Shown piece by piece: positions 52,403 through 61,389 of a stretch of DNA of 64,000 bases. The stretch is from Variovorax guangxiensis. Lineage in GTDB: Bacteria > Pseudomonadota > Gammaproteobacteria > Burkholderiales > Burkholderiaceae_C. A program made the translations under genes and the position numbers. The stretch lies in NCBI RefSeq assembly GCF_003952165.1, contig NZ_RXFT01000019.1, positions 1-64,000 of the forward strand, read 5' to 3'. The notes beneath the pieces were generated by a model that was given only the letters and a program-made list of their open reading frames with translations, had not been told where the DNA came from and made no database searches. Position 1 is the stretch's first letter. The number at the start of each line of letters is the position of its first letter.

Positions 52403-54217
52403 CTAGATGCTCGGAGAACTGGTCAGCACGGAGCTCAAGGGGACAAATGCTTCGCTGCAATCGACAGGCGTCGAGGCTCCGGGGAGCCCAGTCACGGTGA
52501 CATCTCTCGTATCCGATGAAACGATCGAAGAGGCGAAGCTCACCGCCCCCGGCCCAAGCACAAAATGAGTGGCGGCAGGCAGCGTACTTGGTCCACCGTT
52601 GTGACCCGCGGCAAAGGTGGGAACGACATCGAATACGACATTGTCCAATGCAATGCCTAGCGGATTCTTCTGCCCATTCACCTCGTACCCCGCAAACGTG
52701 AGTTGCCCCCCTCCGTATTTGGCGCTGCCGAGATTGCGCAGGCCACGTACTTTGACATCGCTGAAACTGGGGTATCGAGTCCCGCTATCGCTGCTGTAGA
52801 AGGAATCAAATACCAATGGCTGCCTCACACCGCGCATGCAGATTTGACTGTAGGTCACACCGGAGACGTTGCCTCCTCGTGTGGAGTCTGACTTGATGCG
52901 AAGCCCGATACCACCTGCACTGTCAAAGCCATCGATTGAAAGATCGTTCACCATCACGTCGCTCAGGCCAGCGTAGGTCTCGCTGCCAATTGACATTCCG
53001 TGGCCGTAGTAGAAGCGGTTGTGCAAGAAAGCGAGTTGCGTTGACGGATTCTTGCCATTCGCTTTGATGGCGACGTGATCGTCGCCGACACTGACGTAGG
53101 AATAGGCCAGCAGAACTTGTTTTGATCCCATTGGATCAAAGCCATCGGTGTTTTTTACCGTCTCAGGTGTGAAGCAGGTCGCCGGCGTTGCGACATCTGG
53201 AGTTGAACCCTCCGGGCAAGCATAGCCAGGCCGCGTATAGCCTCGTGTCGGGGAGACAATCTTGATGCCCCATGCGGTGACTCCAGTGACACCGGTAGGC
53301 ACGACATGGAACCCGGGCGAATTCACAACAGCTGTGCGATACAACGTGAAATTGCTTCCGTTGCGAATTTCAAGAAGGCGCGGAACCTGTTGGTGCAGGC
53401 CCGAAGACTTGTTTTGGTAGGCGACATCCCACCAACTCCTCCGCCCCGCGTTAGGCCCACTCGTCAATATGCTGCCGCCACGGCCATCAATGGTCCCGTT
53501 CCCCAAAACACCGCTCCCAGCGGTATCCTTGGCCAGGATGAACGGAGCGCATGCTGAGGCGTCTGTTGAGGTCGCCGTGCCGCAAGCTCCAGATCCGTCG
53601 TCGTAGTCGACGGGATTGCGCGACGCAAATAGCGTGACACCTTCGTCGACCCACAGTTGGACGCCGGACTTCAGCACCAATGGACCGCTGAGAAATCCTG
53701 AGGAGCCTGATGTATCGGAGATTAATTTGACCGCTTGACCCGCTGGGCATGCGCTTATGGCAGCCTGGATGCGTTGAGTGTCTGGCTGCGAATTCGATGG
53801 ATCTTCATCGCTTTGATCAAGCGATTCCTGAACCGGCTTCAGCTTGGCCGACAACGTGGCACAAACCACGCTCGGCAGCATAGGCTCAGCAACGGTTCCC
53901 CACTGAGTCACGACTGTTGCCCTGGCACCTGCCAGCACAGGAGCAGCGGGAGGCATTACATCTGGCAGGTTTGGCGTGGTCCCCGTGGTAGCAGAAGCCG
54001 GTACCCACGCTCCTGAGTAGCTTGGCGCCCCACCACCACCACCACCACCGCAAGCTGCCAACAAAGCGCAACCAGCGATGATGAATATTGTCCACCACAC
54101 TTGCTCAAAGCAGATGCCTTTCCCTTTACGTTGATTGCAGTCACTCGCACGAGCAGCAGAGTGATGACTTGAGGCAACCATTGAAGGAAGCACAGAACAC
54201 GTCAGAGATCCGTGCAT
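52403..54217 (-). CDS. GH28 polygalacturonase-family lipoprotein
   Basis: A 604-residue secreted pectinase-like enzyme. An unusually long N-region leads to a hydrophobic segment (TIFIIAGCALLAAC) with a lipobox whose Cys (about residue 56) is followed by seven glycines. The right-handed beta-helix carries the GH28 catalytic motifs in order: KNTDGFDP, VGDDHVAIK, GHGMSIGSE and GLRIKS. These give the Asp residues, the His and the Arg/Lys pair used to hydrolyse galacturonan. All are intact. It suggests digestion of pectin at the cell surface. The start at 54217 is uncertain; ATG 54181 is also possible. Confidence 0.92.
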   Translation of the reverse strand: MHGSLTCSVLPSMVASSHHSAARASDCNQRKGKGICFEQVWWTIFIIAGCALLAACGGGGGGGAPSYSGAWVPASATTGTTPNLPDVMPPAAPVLAGARATVVTQWGTVAEPMLPSVVCATLSAKLKPVQESLDQSDEDPSNSQPDTQRIQAAISACPAGQAVKLISDTSGSSGFLSGPLVLKSGVQLWVDEGVTLFASRNPVDYDDGSGACGTATSTDASACAPFILAKDTAGSGVLGNGTIDGRGGSILTSGPNAGRRSWWDVAYQNKSSGLHQQVPRLLEIRNGSNFTLYRTAVVNSPGFHVVPTGVTGVTAWGIKIVSPTRGYTRPGYACPEGSTPDVATPATCFTPETVKNTDGFDPMGSKQVLLAYSYVSVGDDHVAIKANGKNPSTQLAFLHNRFYYGHGMSIGSETYAGLSDVMVNDLSIDGFDSAGGIGLRIKSDSTRGGNVSGVTYSQICMRGVRQPLVFDSFYSSDSGTRYPSFSDVKVRGLRNLGSAKYGGGQLTFAGYEVNGQKNPLGIALDNVVFDVVPTFAAGHNGGPSTLPAATHFVLGPGAVSFASSIVSSDTRDVTVTGLPGASTPVDCSEAFVPLSSVLTSSPSI

Positions 54218-54427
54218 GAGCAGCCCGAAGAAAGTGAGAACAAAGCCAGCGCTGAGGGGCTGCAGGAGTTAGATCCAGCAGCCTTGAAGAGAGCAAAGGC
54301 GATTGGAAATAACATACACAAGCCGCCAACAGGTTAATAGAGCAGGGACGCGCCTGCATCCGGGAAGGACTCACCCCGCATCGAGGACATGAATCACTCG
54401 AACTGGGCTTCGCGCACTTCCTTCAAG

Positions 54428-54455
54428 CCGAAATGCGCATCGGGTGCGCATTCGG
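54428..54455 (-). terminator. Candidate terminator hairpin of the Bug/ABC operon
   Basis: AATGCGCA-TCGGG-TGCGCATT is a perfect 8-bp stem extended by CCGA/TCGG with a one-base bulge. It lies about 190 bases after the Bug stop in the direction of transcription. There is no U tract, so the call is by position. Confidence 0.45.
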
Positions 54456-54503
54456 AAGGTGCCGACATACGGCAGGCGGATTTTTCACTGAACGCAGACG
54501 CGC

Positions 54504-54538
54504 CACTAGCGCAGGATGCGGAGTTCAATCATCCATTT
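54504..54538 (-). promoter_or_regulatory. Copy of a motif shared by three promoters (site B)
   Basis: CACTAGCGCAGG ... TTCAATCATCCATTT agrees with site A at 26 of 35 positions, ungapped. It is upstream of the GH28 lipoprotein gene. Inferred binding site; the factor is unknown. Confidence 0.45.
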
Positions 54539-54643
54539 CTGAGCGAATGACAGAATCGACGCGTGCAACTTGACAGCAAGAGCGTGCATCGGGCGCCCCG
54601 AAATTGAGTGAGTTACAGGAGCCGCTCTTCGATCAATGTCCCG

Positions 54644-55609
54644 CTACTCCGGCTCAATCTGGGCCAGGCGCAGCGCCTCCTTCAATCGTGCGTCCTCTCT
54701 CTCGAGATATGACCTGAATGCCTGGGGCTCCCCGCCAACAACGCGAAGCCCGATGGTATTCATGCTTTTAACCAGCTCCGGGGCCGCGAGCGCGGAGGCG
54801 GCGGAGGCATTCAGCTCGCGCACTTGTTCCTTCGCAGTAGCACGACGGACTGTCAGACCGAACCAGGACTCCGACTCGAATCCGAGGACGCCCGCTTCGG
54901 GGAACGTTGGCACCTCCGGCAAGGACATATCACGTTGTACCGAACCTACCGCAAGAGCCTTCAGCTTGCCACTGCGCACGAAGGGGAGCGCCTGAGGAAG
55001 GTCCGTGAGCATGGCGGAAACCTCGCCTCCCACAAGCGCCTGCAGCGCAGGGGCCCCTCCCTTGTAAGGCACATGGAGCATGTCAAAGCCGGCTTTTTTC
55101 TTCAGCAATTCAAAGCCGAGGTGCCCAGAAGACCCCCGGCCGAAGGACGCATATGCTCCTTTGCCCGTGTTCGCTCTCGCCCAAGCAATGAAATCCCGCA
55201 AGCTTCCCACGGGTACGCTCGGATGCACCGCAAGCAAATGCGCATTGGAAGCACAAAGGATCACTGGGTCGAAGTCCTTCAGCGCATCGTATGGTGCTTT
55301 GACCAAGAGGCGAGGCTGCACCAGAAAGCTCGCTCCGATCAGTAACAGCGTCTGGCCGTCGGCCGGTGCCTGCAACGCGGCCTGGGTTGCAATCACCGTG
55401 CCGCCCCCCGGGCGGTTATCCACAAGCGCTGCCGATCCACCCGACGAGCTCAAGCGCTCTGCCAAGGCGCGAGCCAACGTATCGGCTGCACCTCCTGGTG
55501 CATAGGGCACGAGGATCCTCAGGTGTCCAGGATTTGCATACACCCTCGTTGCCCCTGCAAACGGGAGCAATGCCCCCATGGCCAACAATTGCCGGCGCGA
55601 AGCATTCAT
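54644..55609 (-). CDS. Bug-family (TctC-like) tripartite transporter binding protein
   Basis: A 321-residue periplasmic protein. The ATG at 55609 overlaps the stop of the preceding gene (ATGA). It gives a signal peptide with NASRRQLLAMG and a hydrophobic stretch ending near ATRVYA. The Bug signature VPYAPGGAADTLARALAERL, VDNRPGGG and VPYKGGAPALQALVGGEVSAM are present. Bug proteins bind small carboxylates or other anions. It is the last gene of an operon otherwise encoding an ABC importer, without TctA/TctB membrane genes here. The ligand is unknown. Confidence 0.92.
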   Translation of the reverse strand: MNASRRQLLAMGALLPFAGATRVYANPGHLRILVPYAPGGAADTLARALAERLSSSGGSAALVDNRPGGGTVIATQAALQAPADGQTLLLIGASFLVQPRLLVKAPYDALKDFDPVILCASNAHLLAVHPSVPVGSLRDFIAWARANTGKGAYASFGRGSSGHLGFELLKKKAGFDMLHVPYKGGAPALQALVGGEVSAMLTDLPQALPFVRSGKLKALAVGSVQRDMSLPEVPTFPEAGVLGFESESWFGLTVRRATAKEQVRELNASAASALAAPELVKSMNTIGLRVVGGEPQAFRSYLEREDARLKEALRLAQIEPE

Positions 55610-56655
55610 CGGTTCACCACTTTGTTCCACTGATCGACAATCGCAGAGCGCTTTTCCGCAAAGAAGCCCCAATCCACACTGCGCAGTTTGTCGGCCGTCG
55701 GAACTGTGGCTGCCACTTCTTCGGGTACTTTGGCCTTGCCGTTCACCGGACGGGCATTGCCGATACGTGCCCAAGCCTCTTGCGCCTCGAGACCGAGCAT
55801 GTGATTGATGAAACGCTCTGGTTGATCCCCGGCGGTCGGATTGACCACCCGGGCTACGCTCATGGGCAGAGCGTAGCCCCCTTCGCTCGGCACACAGAAG
55901 CGCAGGTCCGCAAGATCAGGATCGCGCATCATGGCCAGCACGTTGCCGCTGAAGTATGGTGTGGCCCAGATCTCCCCACTCTTGAGCCAGCCAACCGCAA
56001 TGCTCTCCTGGTCCCACAGACCTGGGCCACGAGTACGCAGTTGGTACATCGCCTCCATGCCTGCGTCCGGTGTTCGAATGCTCCCCCCTTTGAGTGAGGC
56101 CAGGGCATCCAGCGTGTACACAGAAGAGTTGTAGGTGATATTCGGTGCGGAGACATGGCCCTTGAGATCATCACGCAACAGATCTGCCCAGCCAGCAATG
56201 GGTTTGGCAACCTTCTTGGCGTTGTAGGCAATTCCCCAGGTCCCATAGGTGACGGGCAATGCGAAGCGGCCCACAGGCAGGCGCACCCGCTCGTCGAGCT
56301 GCGAGAAGTTGGGGATCTTCGACGGATCCATCTCCGCCACCAAACCGGACTTGGCAAGCAGCGGCAGCAACACGTCGGTAAAAACGCCGACGTGCAGGCT
56401 CGGCTGGGCGCGGTTAGCCTGCATCTGCGTGAAGCGTGCATTGTCGAATGACTCGATCACCCTGGCCTCCTTGCCCGAAGCATAGGTATCAAGAAAGCTG
56501 CGTCGAAAGTTGCCTCCCAGCAGGCCGGGATACCACCCGATGGTCAATGGAGCGGGTTGTGCCAGGGCGGATGCAGACAGTGTCGAGAGAAGGCTTGCGG
56601 CGGGCAGAGAAATGGCACCGCCGAGGATTTGGCGCCGATTGAGGACTTGAAGCAT
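55606..56655 (-). CDS. ABC importer binding protein (spermidine/putrescine type)
   Basis: A 349-residue extracellular solute-binding protein (family 1/PotD class). The N-terminus has twin Arg (NRRQILGG) and a signal sequence. Segments such as GVFTDVLLPLLAKSGLVAEMD, FALPVTYGTWGIAYNAKKV and NPTAGDQPERFINHML are typical of Fe3+/polyamine-type binding proteins. It lies 41 bases after the second permease gene and overlaps the Bug gene. The ligand could be a polyamine-like or other cationic compound; this is not decided by the sequence. Confidence 0.88.
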   Translation of the reverse strand: MLQVLNRRQILGGAISLPAASLLSTLSASALAQPAPLTIGWYPGLLGGNFRRSFLDTYASGKEARVIESFDNARFTQMQANRAQPSLHVGVFTDVLLPLLAKSGLVAEMDPSKIPNFSQLDERVRLPVGRFALPVTYGTWGIAYNAKKVAKPIAGWADLLRDDLKGHVSAPNITYNSSVYTLDALASLKGGSIRTPDAGMEAMYQLRTRGPGLWDQESIAVGWLKSGEIWATPYFSGNVLAMMRDPDLADLRFCVPSEGGYALPMSVARVVNPTAGDQPERFINHMLGLEAQEAWARIGNARPVNGKAKVPEEVAATVPTADKLRSVDWGFFAEKRSAIVDQWNKVVNR

Positions 56656-56696
56656 GGTTGTTCCGGAGAGTTAGCAAGAGGTTCTTCAGGAAAGCA

Positions 56697-57509
56697 TCAA
56701 GTGCTGCTTCCCGCGAGATGACGCAGCCATCCCAGCCGATCGATGACGACCGCGGCGAGCAACCCGAAGACGACCAGCATCGTGGAGACTGCTGCGGCGA
56801 CCGGATCGTTCACGTCAAAAAGATACTTGTAGAGCGCAACCGGCAGTACGATCTGCTCAGACTGGGTCACAAACAGACTTACGGTGAACTGATCGAGTGA
56901 GACGATCACGGAGAAGATGCCCCCGGCCACGAGTCCCGGGACCAGACCTGGTAAGACCACACGGCGGAAAGTGGTGGCGGGACTGGCCCCGAGGACCTCG
57001 GACGCTTCGAGCAGGGACGGCCGCAATGCCAAGGCGCTGGTCAGCAGCGCCCGAAACATGAACGGGAAAACGAGCAAGAGATGAGCGGCCAGCAAGCCAG
57101 CAAACGTGTCGACCAGGCGCAACCGCGTGAGCGAGTAAAGCAACGCAATGCCGATAATCAACGCCGGCACGATCAGCGGAGAAAGGCACGCAAATTCAAC
57201 AGCTCCGCGCAAGATACCTGGCTGCATCCGGCGCACGCCTAGCGCGGCGGGCAACGCCAGAAGAGCTCCCAGCAACGTAGCTAGCACTGCCAGAACCAGG
57301 CTGCGAATGGCCGGCACAAGGAAAAGACCTGAATCCCAGGCGGCGGCGTACCATTTGAAAGAGAAACCCGTCGGTGGAAATGTGAAGTACGAGCGCTCGC
57401 TGAAGCTGAACAGCACCACGACAAGCAGTGGCAGCATCAGGAAGAAGGTCACGAGACCGGCGAGCACCCATGCTGTCACGCGCCAGAGGCGATCACACGA
57501 AGGCAACAT
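56697..57509 (-). CDS. ABC importer permease (PotC-like)
   Basis: A 270-residue inner-membrane permease with six predicted helices. The start ATG 57509 overlaps the stop of the first permease (ATGA). The long frame further upstream is a shadow of that gene. The EAA loop is EASEVLGASPATTFRRVVLPGLVPGLVAG, with its conserved E-x-x-x-x-L-G-A-S pattern. It pairs with the PotB-like permease and the ATPase at 58369. Confidence 0.9.
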   Translation of the reverse strand: MLPSCDRLWRVTAWVLAGLVTFFLMLPLLVVVLFSFSERSYFTFPPTGFSFKWYAAAWDSGLFLVPAIRSLVLAVLATLLGALLALPAALGVRRMQPGILRGAVEFACLSPLIVPALIIGIALLYSLTRLRLVDTFAGLLAAHLLLVFPFMFRALLTSALALRPSLLEASEVLGASPATTFRRVVLPGLVPGLVAGGIFSVIVSLDQFTVSLFVTQSEQIVLPVALYKYLFDVNDPVAAAVSTMLVVFGLLAAVVIDRLGWLRHLAGSST

Positions 57510-58372
57510 CAACCGTTCCTCCCTTCGATGCGTCGTACCCCTCGCTTGTGAGCGGCATATGCGACCAATACCACCACGGTAAGGATCAACGAAAGTGCAG
57601 TGGCACGGGGCAGATTGAAAAGCACCAACGCATCGGTGTAGACCTGCACGGAGACGTATTTCACAGCGCTTCCGCCCAAGATCAGCGGCGTCACGAAGGC
57701 TCCGAGCATCATGCTGAATACCAGCACTGATCCCGCGATCAAACCCGGCGCCGACAACGGCAGGGTGACGGTGAAAAATCGCCGAGCCGGCCCCGCGCCG
57801 AGGATATCGGCCGACTCCCGAAGTCTCTGGTCGATGGCCTGCAGCGAGGAGGTCAGCGAAAGAACCATGAAGGGTAGAAAGACCTGCGTACCGCCAATGA
57901 TTACTCCAAGCAAGTTTCCGCTCAGGGAAAAAGGTCCGTCGATGAGGCCGACCCACTTCAGAAGCGAATTGACAAGCCCTTGCCGTCCGAGGATCAACAA
58001 CCAGCCATAGCTGCGCACGACAGTGTTGACCAGCAAGGGCGCAGCCACCGCGAAATACAGTAGCCCTCGCCATCGCTGCGGTGCAGAGGCCACGGCGGCG
58101 GACAGCGGGAAGCCAAGAGCGGCACACAGCAATGTCACCAGTGCGGCGACACCAATGGTCTTGAGGATGAGTGTGAAACTTGCGGCATCGCCGAGGAGCG
58201 AAAAGTAGTTCGTCAGCGTGAAGCCAGGAAGCACCTGTCCAAAGCTTTCGCTGCGAAAACTGATGCTTGTCATGTCCGCAAGTGGTAACACCAGCAGCAA
58301 GATCAGCATCAGCGAGGCAGGCAGCAACGCTGTCAGCGTGCCCCAACGGCGGTAGAAGTCGACGCGACTCAT
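57509..58372 (-). CDS. ABC importer permease (PotB-like)
   Basis: A 287-residue permease. The ATG for MSRVDFYRRWG overlaps the ATPase stop. A Met eight codons upstream would intrude into the ATPase. The EAA loop is ESADILGAGPARRFFTVTLPLSAPGLIAG. Six or more helices are predicted, starting at LLPASLMLILLLVLPLA. It is a member of the MalF/PotB class and the partner of the gene that follows. Confidence 0.9.
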   Translation of the reverse strand: MSRVDFYRRWGTLTALLPASLMLILLLVLPLADMTSISFRSESFGQVLPGFTLTNYFSLLGDAASFTLILKTIGVAALVTLLCAALGFPLSAAVASAPQRWRGLLYFAVAAPLLVNTVVRSYGWLLILGRQGLVNSLLKWVGLIDGPFSLSGNLLGVIIGGTQVFLPFMVLSLTSSLQAIDQRLRESADILGAGPARRFFTVTLPLSAPGLIAGSVLVFSMMLGAFVTPLILGGSAVKYVSVQVYTDALVLFNLPRATALSLILTVVVLVAYAAHKRGVRRIEGRNG

Positions 58373-59478
58373 GATGGGTCGAACGCCACACAGCAATCCG
58401 CGAGCATCACATGCACCGCCTGATCGCGGTAAAGCTGTCCCTCGGGGAGGCCGAGTACACGAGAAAGCAACGGCCGCCGATCATCCAGTTCCAGGTGCAG
58501 CAGAGTGCTTCCTGTTTCCGGGACGACTTCTCGAATTCGCGCAGCAAGTGCACCCGGCCCTGCACCCAGTTTCACCTGTTCGGGACGAACAGCGAGGCGT
58601 GCCGGGCCGGCGGGACGATCGAGCCTGACAGGAATGCGTACAGTCCCCCCCAGTTCGAACACTCCCGCCAACGGGTCGTAATCGCCAGTCAGGAAGCTGA
58701 TGTCTCCGATGAAGTCGGCGACGAAGTCGTTGACTGGACGCATGTAGATCGAGGTTGGATTGTCCAGCTGCTCAATGCGACCACCTCGCATGACAGCGAT
58801 CCGATCCGAGAGATGAAGGGCTTCTTCCTGATCGTGAGTCACGAAAAGGAAGGTCGTGCGCGTCTCCCGGTGAATGCGCTTGAGTTCGGTCTGGAGTTGC
58901 TGGCGCAACTTGAGATCGAGCGCGCCCAATGGCTCATCAAGCATCAGCACCGAAGGACGTGTCGCGAGCGCGCGCGCCAAGGCCACACGTTGTTGCTGCC
59001 CCCCCGAAAGTTGCCCCGGGCGCCGCTCACGCAGGTGCGGCAACTGAATCAGCTCTAGCATCTCATCCACTCGCTCGGTGATCTGCCGTGCTTGAAGGCG
59101 TTGCGCCTGCAACCCGTATGCAATGTTCTCCGCTACGGTCATGTGCGGGAACAGCGAATACTGTTGGAACACCATGCCGAGGCGCCGCTCCCGGGGAGGA
59201 AGGTTCGTCACGTCTCGTCCATCGATGAAGATGCTGCCCTCCGCAGGCCTCTCGAAGCCAGCGATCATGCGCATCAAGGTGGTCTTTCCGCAGCCACTGG
59301 CCCCCAGCAGTGTCAGGAACTCTCCGTCGCGAATATCGAGATCAATCCGATCGGCGGCCAGCGTGGCGCCAAAGCGCTTGGATACGCCGCGCACGGACAC
59401 TTTTGCCCCGACGCCACGACCGTCCCGCGCGGTAGGTTCGCATGCGGCATCAGTATCTTTTCGCATGTGCGGCATCAT
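58369..59478 (-). CDS. ABC importer ATPase (PotA-like)
   Basis: A 369-residue ATPase. Walker A is GASGCGKTT (about 58-66), the Q-loop is FQQYSLFPHMTVAENI, the signature is LSGGQQQR, Walker B is VLMLDEPLGALD, and H-loop is THDQ. The C-terminal TOBE-like domain (LAVRPEQVKLG) is present. The start overlaps the cupin gene stop (ATGA), so the cupin and the importer are in one operon. It energises the two permeases downstream. Confidence 0.94.
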   Translation of the reverse strand: MMPHMRKDTDAACEPTARDGRGVGAKVSVRGVSKRFGATLAADRIDLDIRDGEFLTLLGASGCGKTTLMRMIAGFERPAEGSIFIDGRDVTNLPPRERRLGMVFQQYSLFPHMTVAENIAYGLQAQRLQARQITERVDEMLELIQLPHLRERRPGQLSGGQQQRVALARALATRPSVLMLDEPLGALDLKLRQQLQTELKRIHRETRTTFLFVTHDQEEALHLSDRIAVMRGGRIEQLDNPTSIYMRPVNDFVADFIGDISFLTGDYDPLAGVFELGGTVRIPVRLDRPAGPARLAVRPEQVKLGAGPGALAARIREVVPETGSTLLHLELDDRRPLLSRVLGLPEGQLYRDQAVHVMLADCCVAFDPS

Positions 59479-59906
59479 CCCTTGCTCAGGAAGCCGCCGA
59501 TGGTCTCGTCGGTATGAAAGACAGGCTTCTCGTGATAGTGAGGGCCGTCATAAATCTCGATGAGCACACTGCGTTCATGGGCCACAGTGGGACCATGGGG
59601 ATGATCCTTGGGATTCATGTAGAACGATCCCGGCGTCAGGCGCAATCCTGAATCGGTGTACTCGTAGTCACCTTCCAGGCAGTACATGAACTGGTTGGAT
59701 GCATGGGTGTGTTTCGTCGGGATACGCCCCCCTTTGGCGTACTCCAGCAAGGCGATGCTCGCACCCGTTTCGGAATTCTTCCAAAGGAAGTATTGGCGAA
59801 ATCCGTAGTCCGGAAAATCGATCCATTGAGTTGGATCAAGTGCCGTGGTGCGGATCAGGACTTCAAGCGTCTTGAGGTCGGGAGGAGTGTTGTCGATCGT
59901 GGTCAT
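59475..59906 (-). CDS. Cupin-domain protein (ChrR/dioxygenase-like)
   Basis: A 143-residue single-cupin protein. The cupin metal motif is KHTHASNQFMYCLEGDYEY (two His and Glu), followed by the second motif PKDHPHGP with a further His. Related proteins include acetylacetone dioxygenase-like and ChrR-type cupins. The reaction is unknown. The last 25 residues (YDGPHYHEKPVFHTDETI...) are almost identical to those of the partial cupin at the window end. The gene is between the FAH-family gene and the ABC ATPase. Confidence 0.82.
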   Translation of the reverse strand: MTTIDNTPPDLKTLEVLIRTTALDPTQWIDFPDYGFRQYFLWKNSETGASIALLEYAKGGRIPTKHTHASNQFMYCLEGDYEYTDSGLRLTPGSFYMNPKDHPHGPTVAHERSVLIEIYDGPHYHEKPVFHTDETIGGFLSKG

Positions 59907-59942
59907 GTGTACCCGCTGATTGGAAGTCCGGATCGGGACGGC

Positions 59943-60809
59943 TTAGTCTGCTAGCCGCTCTTTGCGCACGGAGTTGCGAAGGATGCCCACGCCTTCGAGC
60001 TCCACCTCGACGATGTCGCCATCGCATAGCCACACAGGCGGCGAGCGGCGCATGCCCACCCCTCCAGGGGTTCCCGTCACGATGACATCGCCCGGTTCAA
60101 GCGTGCAGAACGTGGAGATATGGGAGATCAGTTGCGCCACCGAGAAGATCATCAGATCGGTGCAGCTGCGCTGCATCTCTTGACCGTTGACACGGCACAC
60201 GAGGGACAACGACCGAGTCAGTGGCAGTTCATCGGTGGTTACCAACCAGGGACCGAAAGCGCCAGTGCAGGGAAAATTCTTGCCGGGCGCCCATTGGCCC
60301 GCAGCGCTTTGCCAGTCGCGCACGGAGGCATCGTTGTAGGCTGAGATGCCAGCAACCCAATTCAGCGCTTCTTCGACAGCGATGCGCCGGCCGCGTCGGC
60401 CGATAACGACCGCCACCTCCGCTTCGAAATCGAGATCGTCTGATTCGATCGGGCAGACGATGGCGCCACCATGCCCTACCTGCGATTCAGGCACCCGCAG
60501 GAAGATTGCAGGAGCTTTTGCCTCTGGTGCATGTTCGCCTTCAATGCGGTGTGCCAAGTAGTTAAGGCCGACGCAGACGATCTTGCCTGGTTGAGGGATG
60601 ACTGGCAGTGGGCTCAGCAGCGCCAAGTCATGATCGGACGGGGCCGAATCGGCCCATTGCGCGATCTCGGGGAGCCGGTCTTGCTCAAGTGCTGCCTTCA
60701 GCGTGCCGCATCCTGGGCCAAGGCGTCGGCCGGCGTCAACCACGGAGCCATCTGTACGCACGACGCCAAAGCCCGGTCCGGCCGAGGAAAGATAAGACAT
60801 GAGTTTCAT
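59943..60809 (-). CDS. Fumarylacetoacetate hydrolase-family enzyme
   Basis: A 288-residue FAH-fold enzyme. Metal ligands are in DLDFEAEVAVVIG (Glu, Glu), and the core signature SQVGHGGAIVCP and ITGTPGGVGMRR-like VTGTPGGVGMRR are present. GLNYLAHRIEGE gives the substrate-entry region. Family members cleave or decarboxylate C-C bonds of oxo acids, such as 2-keto-3-deoxy sugars or ring-fission products. The exact substrate is open. It is in the operon of the cupin and RidA genes, 36 bases from the cupin. Confidence 0.9.
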   Translation of the reverse strand: MKLMSYLSSAGPGFGVVRTDGSVVDAGRRLGPGCGTLKAALEQDRLPEIAQWADSAPSDHDLALLSPLPVIPQPGKIVCVGLNYLAHRIEGEHAPEAKAPAIFLRVPESQVGHGGAIVCPIESDDLDFEAEVAVVIGRRGRRIAVEEALNWVAGISAYNDASVRDWQSAAGQWAPGKNFPCTGAFGPWLVTTDELPLTRSLSLVCRVNGQEMQRSCTDLMIFSVAQLISHISTFCTLEPGDVIVTGTPGGVGMRRSPPVWLCDGDIVEVELEGVGILRNSVRKERLAD

Positions 60810-60841
60810 GGATATCTAACAGTGAGCTTTCGAACGGGCGC

Positions 60842-61252
60842 TCAGCCCGCTCGTGCCGGTGCGATCGCTTGGCATGCAATCTCCACGAGGATCTCGGGCG
60901 TGGCAAGTGCCGCCACCTGAACAAGCGTCGAAGCCGGAAAGTCGCCCTCGAAGAACTCCTGCCGTGCCCTCCAGACATCCTTGTTGTATGCCATGTCCGT
61001 CACATAGATCGTCATGTTCACGACGTCCGCCATGGTGGAACCGGCAGCTTCCACGCAGTTCTTCACTTTGCCGAAGATCACACGGCTCTGTTCGTAAGCG
61101 CTGCCGACGCCATGAATGGCTTTCAGGTCGTTGGTTCGTGCAGTGAAACCCGACAGCCACAGGGTGTCACCGGCGCGGATGCAGTTCGACCAGTGGCCCG
61201 GCGGGTACTCCGCAACATGGGGAGAGACGATACGTTGCTTGCTGAGGCTCAT
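60842..61252 (-). CDS. RidA/YjgF-family protein, probable enamine/imine deaminase
   Basis: A 136-residue RidA-fold protein. The typical segments are WSNCIRAGDTLWLSGFTA, SRVIFGKVKNCVEAAGSTMADVVNMTIYVTDM (in parts), FPASTLVQVAALATPEILVEIACQAI. The start at 61252 was chosen because the upstream residues are non-coding in appearance. RidA proteins hydrolyse reactive enamines or 2-aminomuconate-type compounds. The FAH, ALDH and cupin neighbours suggest a catabolic role. It is the first gene of the minus-strand operon, 137 bases from the divergent LysR. Confidence 0.9.
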   Translation of the reverse strand: MSLSKQRIVSPHVAEYPPGHWSNCIRAGDTLWLSGFTARTNDLKAIHGVGSAYEQSRVIFGKVKNCVEAAGSTMADVVNMTIYVTDMAYNKDVWRARQEFFEGDFPASTLVQVAALATPEILVEIACQAIAPARAG

Positions 61253-61389
61253 GGAAAGGATCAGGGTTAGGAAAATCTGGCGGTTGCGAGAACCTTGGCT
61301 GCAGTTTGGAAGAACCGATGCATGAAGTAAATTGAGTTGTTTCTCTCCTGCCATTACCATCAGGTAATGACTCTTTGGGACACAAGCTC

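Larger units (their letters stand above)
54218..54643. promoter_or_regulatory. Region between Bug and GH28 genes
   Basis: About 430 bases. It has motif site B (54504-54538), which lies 287 bases upstream of the GH28 start, and a hairpin (54428-54455) that could end the minus-strand Bug/ABC operon. No gene is apparent. Confidence 0.5.

Noticed and set aside
57510..58391. N-terminal extension of the PotC-like permease
   Set aside because: It is a shadow of the PotB-like gene; the ATG at 57509 overlaps that gene's stop in the usual coupled way.
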